Assembly (NCBI RefSeq): GCF_004122735.1
Contig: NZ_SDIF01000072.1
Location: forward strand, 1-33,114
From: Streptomyces sioyaensis
GTDB lineage: Bacteria > Actinomycetota > Actinomycetes > Streptomycetales > Streptomycetaceae
Direction of reading: 5' to 3'
Length of the DNA: 33,114 nt
The translations under genes were made by a program, and so were the position numbers. The notes under the pieces were generated by a model. The model saw nothing but the letters and a program-made list of their open reading frames with translations, was not told where the DNA came from and ran no database searches. Below are positions 23,435 to 30,901 of the stretch, piece after piece (position 1 is the first letter of the stretch; each line of letters begins with the position of its first letter).

Positions 23435-23563
23435 CCGCCCCGTTCCGGGCGTACCACCGGGCGAGGCGCCGTAGTGGGCCGTATATTCGCCGTACGCGAC
23501 ATATCCGGCCGCTTGCTCATGGGCGGGAGGAATCCAGCCGGCGTACGAACCCGGGAGAGCGCA

Positions 23564-24580
23564 GTGGAGATCGTCGCCTTCGGTGTGCAGACGGATGAGC
23601 GGCCGATCCTGGAGAAGGCCTTCGCCGGCCGCCACCAGGTCCGCAGCCTGGATGTCGCCCTCAACCGCGACACCGCTCCCATCGCCCACGGTTACGAGAT
23701 CGTCAGCGCGGGCGTCACCGCCGACCTGGGCGCGGACGTGCTGCAGACCCTCGCGGCCGGCGGGACGAAGATGATCGCCCAGCGCGCCACGGGCTTCAAC
23801 AACATCGATCTGCAGGCCGCGGCCGACCTCGGGATGAGCGTCGGCCGGGTCTGCCGTTACTCGCCGTACGCGGTCGCCGAATTCGCCTGGGGGCTCGCGC
23901 TGGCGGTCAACCGGCGGATCGTCATGGCCAGCCACCGCACCCGTAACTTCGACTTCCGGCTGGCCGGCCTGATGGGCCGCGATCTGCGCGGACGGACGGC
24001 GGGAGTGCTCGGCACCGGCCGGATCGGCGAGGCGTTCACCGAGATCGCCCACGGCTTCGGGATGCGCCTGCTGGGCTGGGACCTCGCCGAAAACCCGCGC
24101 TGCCTCGACCTGGGCATGGCGTACGTCACCCAGGAGCGGCTGTTCGCCGAGGCGGATCTGATCACCCTGCACGTCCCCCTGGTGGCGGCCACCCGGCACC
24201 TCATCGACGCCGCGGCGCTGGCCGCGATGAAGGACGACGCGATCCTGATCAACACCAGCCGCGGCGGGCTCATCGACACCGTGGCCCTCGTCGACACGCT
24301 CAAGACCGGCCGGCTCACCGGCGTCGGCCTGGACGTCTACGAGGAGGAGGGCGCGTACTTCTACGCCGACAAGTCCCTGGACGTGATCGGCGACGACACC
24401 CTCGCCCGCCTGATGACCTTCTCGAACGTGCTGGTCACCTCGCACCAGGCGTACTTCACCCAGGAGGCGGTGGACCAGATCGTCGAGGCCACCGTGGCCA
24501 ACGTCGAGGACTATCTGGCCCACCGCACCAACGCGAACATGCTGGTCACACGAGGACAGCTGCCAGCAGCTGTGCGGTGA
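23564..24580 (+). CDS. D-isomer-specific 2-hydroxyacid dehydrogenase (D-lactate dehydrogenase type)
   Basis: 338 aa. The NAD-binding motif is GVLGTGRIGEAF (about 148-158). The catalytic residues are R233 (NTSRGG), Glu about 262 (DVYEEEGAYF) and H294 (TSHQAYFT). QRATGFNNIDL and YAVAEFAWGL follow the D-lactate dehydrogenase (LdhA) pattern, reducing pyruvate or another 2-oxoacid with NADH. The start is GTG 23564 after GGAGAG; the frame opening at 23474 runs through an AT-richer stretch (TATATTC, ACATATCC) that probably holds the promoter. Its 3' end overlaps the convergent trpEG gene by 35 bp. Confidence 0.9.
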   Translation: MEIVAFGVQTDERPILEKAFAGRHQVRSLDVALNRDTAPIAHGYEIVSAGVTADLGADVLQTLAAGGTKMIAQRATGFNNIDLQAAADLGMSVGRVCRYSPYAVAEFAWGLALAVNRRIVMASHRTRNFDFRLAGLMGRDLRGRTAGVLGTGRIGEAFTEIAHGFGMRLLGWDLAENPRCLDLGMAYVTQERLFAEADLITLHVPLVAATRHLIDAAALAAMKDDAILINTSRGGLIDTVALVDTLKTGRLTGVGLDVYEEEGAYFYADKSLDVIGDDTLARLMTFSNVLVTSHQAYFTQEAVDQIVEATVANVEDYLAHRTNANMLVTRGQLPAAVR

Positions 24581-26516
24581 TCGACGCACCGTCCAGGGTC
24601 AGCACCGACTCGGGGTGGAACTGCACCCCCGCAAAGCCCGGACCGCGCAGCGCATGCACCTCGCCGGTGCCCGCGTCCCGGCTCAACTCGACGCGGTGCA
24701 TGGCGAGTTCGGTCGCCGTGGTGTCGTCGCAGCGGGCCGTGAAGGTGTTGTAGAAGCCGACCGTCTCCTGGCGGCCGAAGAAGTCGATCCGCTCCTGCGC
24801 GCCCTGGAAGGGCACCTCCTTGCGGACGATCTCCAACCCCAGCTCCGCGGCGAGCAGTTCATGCCCCAGACACACCCCCAGGATGCCGTGCCGGTGCTCC
24901 GCTACCAGCTCCGCAGTGAGCGACCGCAGAAAGCGCATCTTGGGGTCGGCGGCATCGGACGGATCGCCCGGCCCCGGGCCCAGCACGACCGGGCCCCGGT
25001 GCGCCCGGGCGGCCTCGCGCAGCCCCGGCTCGTCGAAGCGCCGCACGGTGACCTCCAGGCCCGAGGTGCGCAGCAGATGCGCCAGCATCGCGGTGAAGGT
25101 GTCCTCCGCGTCGATGACCAGGGCCCGACCGCTCAGCTCGGCGACCGGTGCGGTGGTCTGCATCCGCAGCCAGAAGGGGGCCAGGCCGGCCCGGCGGGCG
25201 TCCAGCGCGGCCCGCACCCGCGGGTCGTCGGCCAGCCGCGGCGGGCGGCTGCCGTCCGCGGGCCGCGCGGGCGCGGGCCGCACCCCCAGCGCACTCAGCA
25301 CCCCCGCCGCCTTGGCGTGCGTCTCGGCGACCTCGCTGTACGGGTCGGAGGCGCGCACCAGCGTGGCGCCGACCGGCACCCGCAGCCGGCCGGCGGCGGA
25401 GATGTCGGCGGTACGGATCAGGATCGGCGAGTCCAGCGTCCGGGTGCCGGCGCCCTCCTGCGGCCCGCCGCCCGGGGCCCGCCCGATCAGCGCCAGCGCG
25501 CCCGCGTAGTAGCCGCGGCCCCGCCCGTCACCGCCCACCGGCTCGTGCCGCTCGATGACCCGGCAGGCGTTCTGCACCGGCGACCCGGTGACCGTCGCCG
25601 CGAACATCGTCTCCTTGAGCACCTCGCGCACATCGAGGGTGGACCGGCCGCGCAGCTCGTACTCGGTGTGCGCCAGGTGTGCCATCTCCTTGAGCCGGGG
25701 CCCGATGACCACCCCGCCCTTGTCGCCCACGGTGCACATCATCTTCAGCTCCTCGTCCACCACCATGGACAGCTCCTCGGCCTCCTTGCGGTCGTCGAGG
25801 AACGCCAGCAGGCTCTCGGCGGTCGGGCCGTCCTGCGGGTAGCGGTAGGTGCCGCTGATGGGGTTCATCACGACCGTGCCGCCCGACATCCGCACATGCA
25901 CCTCCGGGCTGGCGCCGACCAGCGTGTGCACCCCCGGGCGGTGCACCACATACGTCCAGTACGCCCCGCGCTCACCGGCCAGCAGCCGCCGGAACAGCGC
26001 CAGCGCGTCGGCCGCCGAGAAATCCGCGATCTCGCCCTGGAACGTCCGGCGGATCACGAAGTTCGCGCCCTCCCCGGTGCCGATCTCGTCCCGCACCACC
26101 CGCCCGACGATCTCGGCGTAGGCGTCGTCGTCCACGTCGAACGCCCCGTTCGCCACCTGCACGTCGTGCGTGGGCAGCGCCGCCAGCAGCTCGTCCAGGG
26201 GCACCTCGGTGCTCTCCCGGGGCCGCAGCACGGCCAGCGGGGTGCCGTCGTCGTGGGCGCGGAAGCCGCGCTCGCGGATCTGCCGGAAGGGGATCAGCGC
26301 GAGGGCGTCGGTCACCGGCGCGTCCGGCACCCCCTCGCCCAGCGGGATGTCGGCCAGCCGCTCGACCTCGGTGACCTCGCCGGTCAGCACCTCGACGCTG
26401 CTGCCGTCCCGCCCGGGGGAGCGGCGGCGCAGCAGGGCGAACGGCGGGCAGGCGGGGTCGAGCAGCCGGCCGACGAGGGCGGCGGCGTCGGTGCGGGCGG
26501 GGGGCTCGCGGTGCAT
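24546..26516 (-). CDS. trpE: Fused anthranilate synthase (TrpE-TrpG)
   Basis: 656 aa. Residues 1-about 415 are the chorismate-binding TrpE part (MNPISGTYR, DEELKMMCTVGDKGGV, FAATVTGSPVQNACRVIE, YYAGALALIG). Residues about 455-656 are the class I glutamine amidotransferase TrpG part, with nucleophile C549 (GVCLGHE) and H634/E636 (VQFHPES). It converts chorismate and glutamine to anthranilate. The one-chain layout is shared with phenazine PhzE and with the S. venezuelae trp enzyme; the Trp attenuator upstream supports tryptophan synthesis. ATG 26516 follows GGAAGGA. I equate it with SCO2117. Confidence 0.94.
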   Translation of the reverse strand: MHREPPARTDAAALVGRLLDPACPPFALLRRRSPGRDGSSVEVLTGEVTEVERLADIPLGEGVPDAPVTDALALIPFRQIRERGFRAHDDGTPLAVLRPRESTEVPLDELLAALPTHDVQVANGAFDVDDDAYAEIVGRVVRDEIGTGEGANFVIRRTFQGEIADFSAADALALFRRLLAGERGAYWTYVVHRPGVHTLVGASPEVHVRMSGGTVVMNPISGTYRYPQDGPTAESLLAFLDDRKEAEELSMVVDEELKMMCTVGDKGGVVIGPRLKEMAHLAHTEYELRGRSTLDVREVLKETMFAATVTGSPVQNACRVIERHEPVGGDGRGRGYYAGALALIGRAPGGGPQEGAGTRTLDSPILIRTADISAAGRLRVPVGATLVRASDPYSEVAETHAKAAGVLSALGVRPAPARPADGSRPPRLADDPRVRAALDARRAGLAPFWLRMQTTAPVAELSGRALVIDAEDTFTAMLAHLLRTSGLEVTVRRFDEPGLREAARAHRGPVVLGPGPGDPSDAADPKMRFLRSLTAELVAEHRHGILGVCLGHELLAAELGLEIVRKEVPFQGAQERIDFFGRQETVGFYNTFTARCDDTTATELAMHRVELSRDAGTGEVHALRGPGFAGVQFHPESVLTLDGASITAQLLAAVLV

Positions 26517-26564
26517 GGCGGGGGTTCCTTCCAGGAGGGGAGGGAACGGCCGCCGGAAAAGGCT

Positions 26565-26589
26565 GAAGGCCGCCCCTCGGGCGGCCTTC
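26565..26589 (-). terminator. Trp attenuator terminator
   Basis: Perfect 11-bp stem (26565-26575 / 26579-26589), 3-nt loop, then AGCCTTTTCC on the minus strand. Its promoter-proximal arm contains GGCCGCC, which can pair instead with GGCGGCC at 26620-26626 (antiterminator). That segment can in turn pair with the Trp-codon region (26617-26625 with 26633-26641, one mismatch). All three alternative states of classical attenuation are visible. Confidence 0.9.
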
Positions 26590-26613
26590 GCGGAGTGTGG
26601 GATGCGCGCGAAA

Positions 26614-26676
26614 TCAGTGGGCCGCCGGATGAGCGGTCCACCACCAGTTCATGTTCATGGCCGGATGCGCGTGCAT
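26614..26676 (-). CDS. trpL: Tryptophan leader peptide
   Basis: 20-aa peptide ending MNMNWWWTAHPAAH, with three consecutive Trp codons, located 98 bp before trpE. When charged tRNA-Trp is scarce the ribosome stalls at the Trp codons, which frees the antiterminator and prevents formation of the terminator at 26565-26589. The ATG at 26676 is 7 nt after a TAGGGT -10 box with no Shine-Dalgarno, so the leader peptide itself appears to be translated from a leaderless mRNA. A Trp attenuator of this kind has been described for S. venezuelae trpEG (from memory). Confidence 0.93.
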   Translation of the reverse strand: MHAHPAMNMNWWWTAHPAAH

Positions 26677-26683
26677 GCCGGTC

Positions 26684-26689
26684 ACCCTA
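26684..26689 (-). promoter_or_regulatory. -10 box of the trpL-trpE transcript
   Basis: TAGGGT on the minus strand, ending 7 nt before the trpL ATG. The -35 position is GC-rich and not recognisable. Confidence 0.6.
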
Positions 26690-26763
26690 CCGGACATCCG
26701 CGCCGCCGCCGGTGCGGCCGTCTCACACTCCGGTCGGGGTACTGGACGCTCGACGGGACCCCG

Positions 26764-26769
26764 TAATGT
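26764..26769 (+). promoter_or_regulatory. -10 box for a leaderless DAHP synthase transcript
   Basis: TAATGT ends 7 nt before GTG 26777, without a Shine-Dalgarno. It diverges from the trpL promoter; the two -10 boxes are 74 bp apart. Confidence 0.5.
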
Positions 26770-26776
26770 TGGCTGT

Positions 26777-28126
26777 GTGACCGTGAACGCTGAAACCCAC
26801 GCCGGTGGACACACCTGGCGAGACCTGCCCGCGGCGCAGCAGCCTGACTGGCCGGACCAAGAGGCTCTGCGCGATGTGATCGCGGAGCTGGAGTCCTATC
26901 CGCCGCTCGTCTTCGCGGGCGAGTGCGACCAGCTGCGCGAGCGCCTGGGAGCAGTCGCCCGTGGTGAGGCGTTCCTGCTGCAGGGCGGCGACTGCGCGGA
27001 GGCCTTCGACGCCGTCTCCGCCGAGCACATCCGCAACAAGCTCAAGACGCTGCTGCAGATGGGCGCCGTCCTGACCTACGCCGGGTCCGTCCCGGTGGTC
27101 AAGGTCGGCCGGATCGCCGGCCAGTACAGCAAGCCGCGCTCCAAGCCCACCGAGACCCGCGACGGCGTGACGCTGCCCACCTACCGCGGCGACTCCGTCA
27201 ACGGCTTCGAGTTCACCGAGGCGGCCCGCATCCCGGACCCGCAGCGGCTCAAGCGGATGTACCACGCCTCCGCGGCGACCCTGAACCTCGTGCGCGCCTT
27301 CACCACCGGCGGCTACGCCGACCTGCGCCAGGTGCACGCCTGGAACCAGGACTTCGTGAAGTCCTCGCCCTCCGGACAGCGCTACGAGGCGCTGGCCCGC
27401 GAGATCGACCGCGCGATGAACTTCATGAACGCCTGCGGGGTGGACCCGGAGGAGTTCCGCACCGTCGAGTTCTACGCCTCCCACGAAGCGCTGGTCCTCG
27501 ACTACGAGTCGGCGCTGACACGGGTCGACTCGCGCACCGGTCACCTCTACGACGTCTCCGGGCACATGCTCTGGATCGGCGAGCGCACCCGTCAGCTCGA
27601 CGGTGCGCACATCGAGTTCGCCGCGCGGGTGCGCAACCCCATCGGCGTCAAGCTCGGCCCGACGACGACGCCCGAGGACGCGCTGACGCTGATCGAGCGG
27701 CTCGACCCGGAGCGTGAGCCGGGCCGGCTGACCTTCATCACCCGCATGGGAGCGGACAAGGTCCGCGACAAGCTCCCCGAGCTGGTCGAGAAGGTCACCG
27801 CCTCCGGCGCCCAGGTCGCCTGGATCTGCGACCCGATGCACGGCAACACCTTCGAGGCGGCCTCCGGTCACAAGACCCGGCGCTTCGACGATGTGCTGGA
27901 CGAGGTCAAGGGTTTCTTCGAGGTCCACAAGAGCCTCGGCACGCACCCGGGCGGCATCCACGTCGAGCTGACCGGTGACGACGTCACCGAGTGCGTGGGC
28001 GGCGGCGACGAGATCTTCGTCGACGACCTCCACCAGCGCTACGAGACCGCCTGCGACCCGCGGCTCAACCGCAGCCAGTCGCTCGACCTGGCGTTCCTGG
28101 TGGCGGAGATGTACCGCGACCAGTGA
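26777..28126 (+). CDS. aroH: Class II 3-deoxy-7-phosphoheptulonate (DAHP) synthase
   Basis: 449 aa, typical of class II (plant-type) DAHP synthases. Motifs are LLQGGDCAEAF (Mn-binding Cys), KVGRIAGQYSKPRS, HEALVLDYE, WIGERTRQL, WICDPMHGNT and LGTHPGGIHVELTGDDVTECVGG. It condenses phosphoenolpyruvate with erythrose 4-phosphate, the first step of the shikimate pathway feeding the anthranilate synthase on the other strand. I chose GTG 26777 (VTVNAETHAGG) because the longer frame from 26651 runs through both promoters and trpL. Three reasons point to a leaderless start: the -10 spacing, no Shine-Dalgarno and the conserved N-terminus. A 17-bp hairpin terminates it. Confidence 0.94.
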   Translation: MTVNAETHAGGHTWRDLPAAQQPDWPDQEALRDVIAELESYPPLVFAGECDQLRERLGAVARGEAFLLQGGDCAEAFDAVSAEHIRNKLKTLLQMGAVLTYAGSVPVVKVGRIAGQYSKPRSKPTETRDGVTLPTYRGDSVNGFEFTEAARIPDPQRLKRMYHASAATLNLVRAFTTGGYADLRQVHAWNQDFVKSSPSGQRYEALAREIDRAMNFMNACGVDPEEFRTVEFYASHEALVLDYESALTRVDSRTGHLYDVSGHMLWIGERTRQLDGAHIEFAARVRNPIGVKLGPTTTPEDALTLIERLDPEREPGRLTFITRMGADKVRDKLPELVEKVTASGAQVAWICDPMHGNTFEAASGHKTRRFDDVLDEVKGFFEVHKSLGTHPGGIHVELTGDDVTECVGGGDEIFVDDLHQRYETACDPRLNRSQSLDLAFLVAEMYRDQ

Positions 28127-28168
28127 GCCGGTGGGCAGCTGACCTGCACTGACGGTCAGGGACAACAG

Positions 28169-28206
28169 ACGATGGGGCGCGGATCCTGTGATCCGCGCCC
28201 CATCGT
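28169..28206 (+). terminator. Terminator after DAHP synthase
   Basis: Perfect 17-bp stem with CTGT loop (28169-28185 / 28190-28206), followed by GTTGT. It separates aroH from the iron-regulated bfd gene. Confidence 0.88.
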
Positions 28207-28231
28207 GTTGTACAGCCCCCACGGTGCCAGG

Positions 28232-28250
28232 TAAGGTAAGGGTAACCTCA
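28232..28250. promoter_or_regulatory. Iron box (DmdR1/IdeR-type operator) upstream of bfd
   Basis: TAAGGTAAGGGTAACCTCA matches the actinobacterial iron-box consensus TTAGGTTAGGCTCACCTAA at 14 of 19 positions. It lies 49 bp before the bfd start. Iron-loaded DmdR1/IdeR would repress bfd, so the ferredoxin would be made when iron runs short. Confidence 0.75.
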
Positions 28251-28298
28251 CTCAAGATCAGCCGGATCGATGAGGTTCCTTACGGAGGTGACATCCGC

Positions 28299-28574
28299 GT
28301 GTACGTCTGCTCTTGCTTCGGGATCACCGAGCAGCAGGTCCGCGACCACGCGGATACGGGCGCCTGCACGCCCCGCCAGATCGCCTCCGCCTGCAAGGCA
28401 GGCACCGACTGCGGCAACTGCGTACGCCGCATCCAGGCCCTGCTCGGCCGGGGCGCCTGCCCCCGCCGGGAGCTCATCGAGAACGGCGCGTCCGAGCCGC
28501 TGGGCGGGGTGTCCGAGCCGCTGGCCGCGGCGGCGGGCGCAGTGGAGCCCGTGGCGCTCTCGGAGGCCGCGTAG
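28299..28574 (+). CDS. bfd: Bacterioferritin-associated ferredoxin (2Fe-2S)
   Basis: 91 aa. C4, C6, C38 and C41 (VCSCFG ... TDCGNC) reproduce the Bfd cluster ligand spacing exactly. Bfd donates electrons to bacterioferritin heme so that stored iron is released as Fe(II). The last about 30 residues (SEPLGGVSEPLAAAAGAVEPV) are a low-complexity extension beyond the usual about 60-residue Bfd. The start is GTG 28299, 7 nt after a near-perfect GGAGGTGA (28284-28291). An iron box lies upstream. It is convergent with bfr, the protein it serves. Confidence 0.94.
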   Translation: MYVCSCFGITEQQVRDHADTGACTPRQIASACKAGTDCGNCVRRIQALLGRGACPRRELIENGASEPLGGVSEPLAAAAGAVEPVALSEAA

Positions 28575-28580
28575 CCGTCA

Positions 28581-28620
28581 AGGGTCGCGTGACCCTCAGG
28601 GGTGAGGGGGATCTTCCCCT
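28581..28620. terminator. Two small hairpins between convergent bfd and bfr
   Basis: AGGGTC-GCGT-GACCCT (28581-28596) and AGGGG...CCCCT (28605-28620). They lie between the two stop codons and may stop transcription from both sides. Confidence 0.45.
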
Positions 28621-28664
28621 GCCGCCCGGGCGGTGGCCGCGAAGGCGCATCGGCCCGCTCGCGC

Positions 28665-29141
28665 TCAGCTCGGCTGCTCGATGAGCTGGGCGATGTAGAG
28701 CGCTTCGCCGAGCTTTTCGATCAGTTCCAGCTGGGTGTCGAGATAGTCGATGTGGTGCTCCTCGTCCGCGAGGATGTCCTCGAAGATATTCGCCGAGGTG
28801 ATGTCGCCCTTGGTGCGCATGAGTTCGATTCCGCGCTTGAGCCGGTCGATTGCCTCGACCTCGACCTGCCGGTCGGCCTGGAACATCTCGGTGACGGTCT
28901 GGCCGACCCGCACATGGAAGAGCCGCTGGTAATTCGGCAGACCTTCGAGGAAGAGAATCCGGTCCGTCAGGATCTCCGCGTGCTTCATCTCGTCGAAGGA
29001 CTCGGAGCGGGTGTACTTCGCGAGCTTCGTCCAGCCGAAGTTCTCCTGCATCTTGGCGTGCAGGAAGTACTGGTTGATCGCGGTCAGCTCGGCGGTCAGC
29101 TGCTCGTTGAGGAATTCGATGACCTCGGGGTCGCCCTGCAT
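28665..29141 (-). CDS. bfr: Bacterioferritin
   Basis: 158 aa, the standard length. All ferroxidase ligands are at canonical positions: E18, E51, H54, E94, E127 and H130. The heme-binding methionine is M52 (DEMKHAE). It forms a 24-subunit iron-storage shell in the cytoplasm. The start is ATG 29141, 9 nt after AAGGAG; the ORF beginning at 29186 would add an unconserved 15 residues. No iron box is seen upstream, unlike bfd, so the store and its release factor are probably controlled differently. Confidence 0.96.
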   Translation of the reverse strand: MQGDPEVIEFLNEQLTAELTAINQYFLHAKMQENFGWTKLAKYTRSESFDEMKHAEILTDRILFLEGLPNYQRLFHVRVGQTVTEMFQADRQVEVEAIDRLKRGIELMRTKGDITSANIFEDILADEEHHIDYLDTQLELIEKLGEALYIAQLIEQPS

Positions 29142-29289
29142 GGCTGCGGGCTCCTTCCACGCGAGAACTGGGCAGGTGCCGCGCATCCTCGCACCGCCCC
29201 GAGCGGGCCGTCCAGTAAGTGCACGCTTAGTATGAGTTGCCCCAATCCCTCCCCTCGCTGGTCATCGGCACCCCTCCCGGTCTGACACC

Positions 29290-29922
29290 ATGGAGGGCAT
29301 GGGTCAGCCGGAAAGCCGCGAAGAGGAGCCTCCTGCGCTCCCTCCGGGACAGCGGCTGCAGCGGGGCTGGCCGGTGACCCATTACGGGCCGGTCCCCAAG
29401 TTCCGTCCCGAACGCTGGGAGTTCCGGGCTTTCGGCGCCACCGCCGACGGCGCGAAACACTGCTGGTCACACGAGGAATTCACGGCGCTGCCGTACACCA
29501 CGGTCGTCGCCGATATGCACTGCGTGACGAAATTCAGCATGCTGGGAGCCGAATGGGGCGGGGTGCGCACCACCACCATTCTTGATCTTGCACCGCCCGC
29601 GCCCGACGTCACCCATGTGATGGTGTGGGCCGAGTACGGCTTCAGCTCGAATCTGCGGATCGAGGATTTCGCCGGGGAGAAGTGCCTCTTCGCCACCCAC
29701 CGCTCGGGAGAACTCCTCACCGCGGAGCACGGCTTTCCGGTCCGCCTGATCGTTCCGCATCTGTACGCCTGGAAAGGCCCCAAGTGGGTCCGCGGCATCG
29801 AATACATGCGGGCCGACCGCCGCGGCTTCTGGGAGGAGCGCGGCTACCACAACCTCGGTGACCCGTGGCGGGAGCAGCGCTACTCGTACCAGGAAGAGCC
29901 CGGGGACGGCCCCGAGCTCTGA
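29290..29922 (+). CDS. Sulfite oxidase-like molybdopterin oxidoreductase
   Basis: 210 aa, the compact form of the sulfite oxidase/YedY (MsrP) fold. The Mo-coordinating cysteine is C78 in VADMHCVTKFSMLGAEWGGV, and VWAEYGFSSNLRIEDF and LIVPHLYAWKGPKWVRGIE are family segments. There is no Tat signal, so unlike MsrP it is probably cytoplasmic. The dimerisation domain of true sulfite oxidases is absent. The substrate is unknown. ATG 29290 is used; ATG 29299 is possible but GGAGG at 29292-29296 is too close to serve it. It diverges from bfr with a 148-bp gap. Confidence 0.85.
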   Translation: MEGMGQPESREEEPPALPPGQRLQRGWPVTHYGPVPKFRPERWEFRAFGATADGAKHCWSHEEFTALPYTTVVADMHCVTKFSMLGAEWGGVRTTTILDLAPPAPDVTHVMVWAEYGFSSNLRIEDFAGEKCLFATHRSGELLTAEHGFPVRLIVPHLYAWKGPKWVRGIEYMRADRRGFWEERGYHNLGDPWREQRYSYQEEPGDGPEL

Positions 29923-29946
29923 CCCCGTCCGCGGCGGCCCGCCGGG

Positions 29947-30840
29947 TCAGCGCCCGCGCAGCTCCTTGAGCCGCGCCACGTCCGCCGCATGCCCTTCCTT
30001 GCCGCCGGGCGTCTCGACGACCAGCGGGACCCCGGCCGTCGCGGGATGGGTGAACAGCTCACCGAACGGCCCCGCACCGATGTGACCCGCGCCGATGTTC
30101 TCGTGCCTGTCCTTGTGGGCGCCGGCCACGTCCTTGGAGTCGTTGGCGTGGATCAGCTTCAGCCGGCCCTCGCCGGTGACCTCCACCAGCTCGTCCAGCA
30201 GCGCCTTCGTCCCGCCCGGCGCCGCCATGTCGTGCCCGGCCGCGAACGCATGACAGGTGTCGAGGCAGACCCCCAGCCTGGGGTGGCGGTCCAGCGCGTC
30301 GAAGTACGGGCCGAGATCCTCGGCCATGGCACACAGCGACGCCCCCTGCCCGGCCGTCGGCTCCAGCAGCAGCCAGGGGTCGTCCGGGTGCGTCAGCTCG
30401 TCGAGCAATGGCCGCAGCCGCTCCCTGACCTGCGCCATCGCCGCCGCCCGCGGCCGCCCGCCGGTCGCCGAGCCGGTGTGCACGACCACCCCGAGCGCAC
30501 CGATCTCCCGGCCGCGGCGCAGCGAGTGGCGCAGTGACAGCACGGACCGCTCGACCGTCGCCTCGGTGTGCGACCCGAAGTTGATCAGATACGGGGCATG
30601 GACATAGACGGGAATCCGCTCCTGGGCACAGGCCGCCCGGAACGCCTCGTCCTGCTCCGGGTTGCCGGGCGCCGTCGCCCAGCCGCGCGGATTGGCCACG
30701 AAGACCTGGACGACCTCGTCGCCCATCTCCCGGGCGTACGGGAGGCCGGTCTTCGCCAGCCCGCCGGCCACCGGAACATGGCCGCCGACCGGATTGCGTG
30801 CACGGGCGCGCAACTCGGCGCCCTGGGGGGAAGTTCTCAC
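29947..30840 (-). CDS. nfo: Deoxyribonuclease IV (endonuclease IV, Nfo family)
   Basis: 297 aa. A TIM-barrel AP endonuclease with the zinc ligands visible in YVHAPYLINFGS, VVHTGS, LLLEPTAGQG, CLDTCHAFAAGHD, LIHANDS, HENIGAGHIG and VVETPGG. It cuts the backbone 5' of abasic sites in base-excision repair. GTG 30840 is the only in-frame start that keeps the conserved NPVGGHVPVAGGLA; the AAGGG next to it leaves no normal Shine-Dalgarno spacing, so the start is slightly uncertain. It lies 61 bp after the kinase gene with a hairpin between. Confidence 0.92.
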   Translation of the reverse strand: MRTSPQGAELRARARNPVGGHVPVAGGLAKTGLPYAREMGDEVVQVFVANPRGWATAPGNPEQDEAFRAACAQERIPVYVHAPYLINFGSHTEATVERSVLSLRHSLRRGREIGALGVVVHTGSATGGRPRAAAMAQVRERLRPLLDELTHPDDPWLLLEPTAGQGASLCAMAEDLGPYFDALDRHPRLGVCLDTCHAFAAGHDMAAPGGTKALLDELVEVTGEGRLKLIHANDSKDVAGAHKDRHENIGAGHIGAGPFGELFTHPATAGVPLVVETPGGKEGHAADVARLKELRGR

Positions 30841-30861
30841 CCCTTCAGGGTGCCAGGTGCC

Positions 30862-30891
30862 CCGCGGCCGCCGTCCGCCGGACGGCCGCGG
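30862..30891 (-). terminator. Hairpin between the PASTA kinase and nfo
   Basis: CCGCGGCCG (30862-30870) pairs with CGGCCGCGG (30883-30891), and TCC-GCC-GGA extends the stem across a small bulge. It probably ends or attenuates the kinase transcript before nfo. Confidence 0.65.
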
Positions 30892-30901
30892 AGCCGCCCG
30901 C

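Noticed and set aside
23480..23515. Rex-type redox operator upstream of the 2-hydroxyacid dehydrogenase
   Set aside because: The AT-richer stretch (TATATTC...ACATATCC) is only a weak imperfect dyad and does not match the TGTGAAC-type Rex site.
23051..24589. 512-residue minus-strand frame covering pfkA and the dehydrogenase
   Set aside because: Antisense shadow; both plus-strand genes have full catalytic motifs across this region.
24546..26516. Possible phenazine-type PhzE rather than anthranilate synthase
   Set aside because: The fused architecture is shared, but the Trp leader peptide and attenuator, and the DAHP synthase neighbour without other phz genes, favour tryptophan synthesis.
24615..26780. 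721-residue plus-strand frame opposite trpEG
   Set aside because: His/Arg/Pro-rich antisense translation with no domain. The minus strand holds a complete anthranilate synthase with attenuator.
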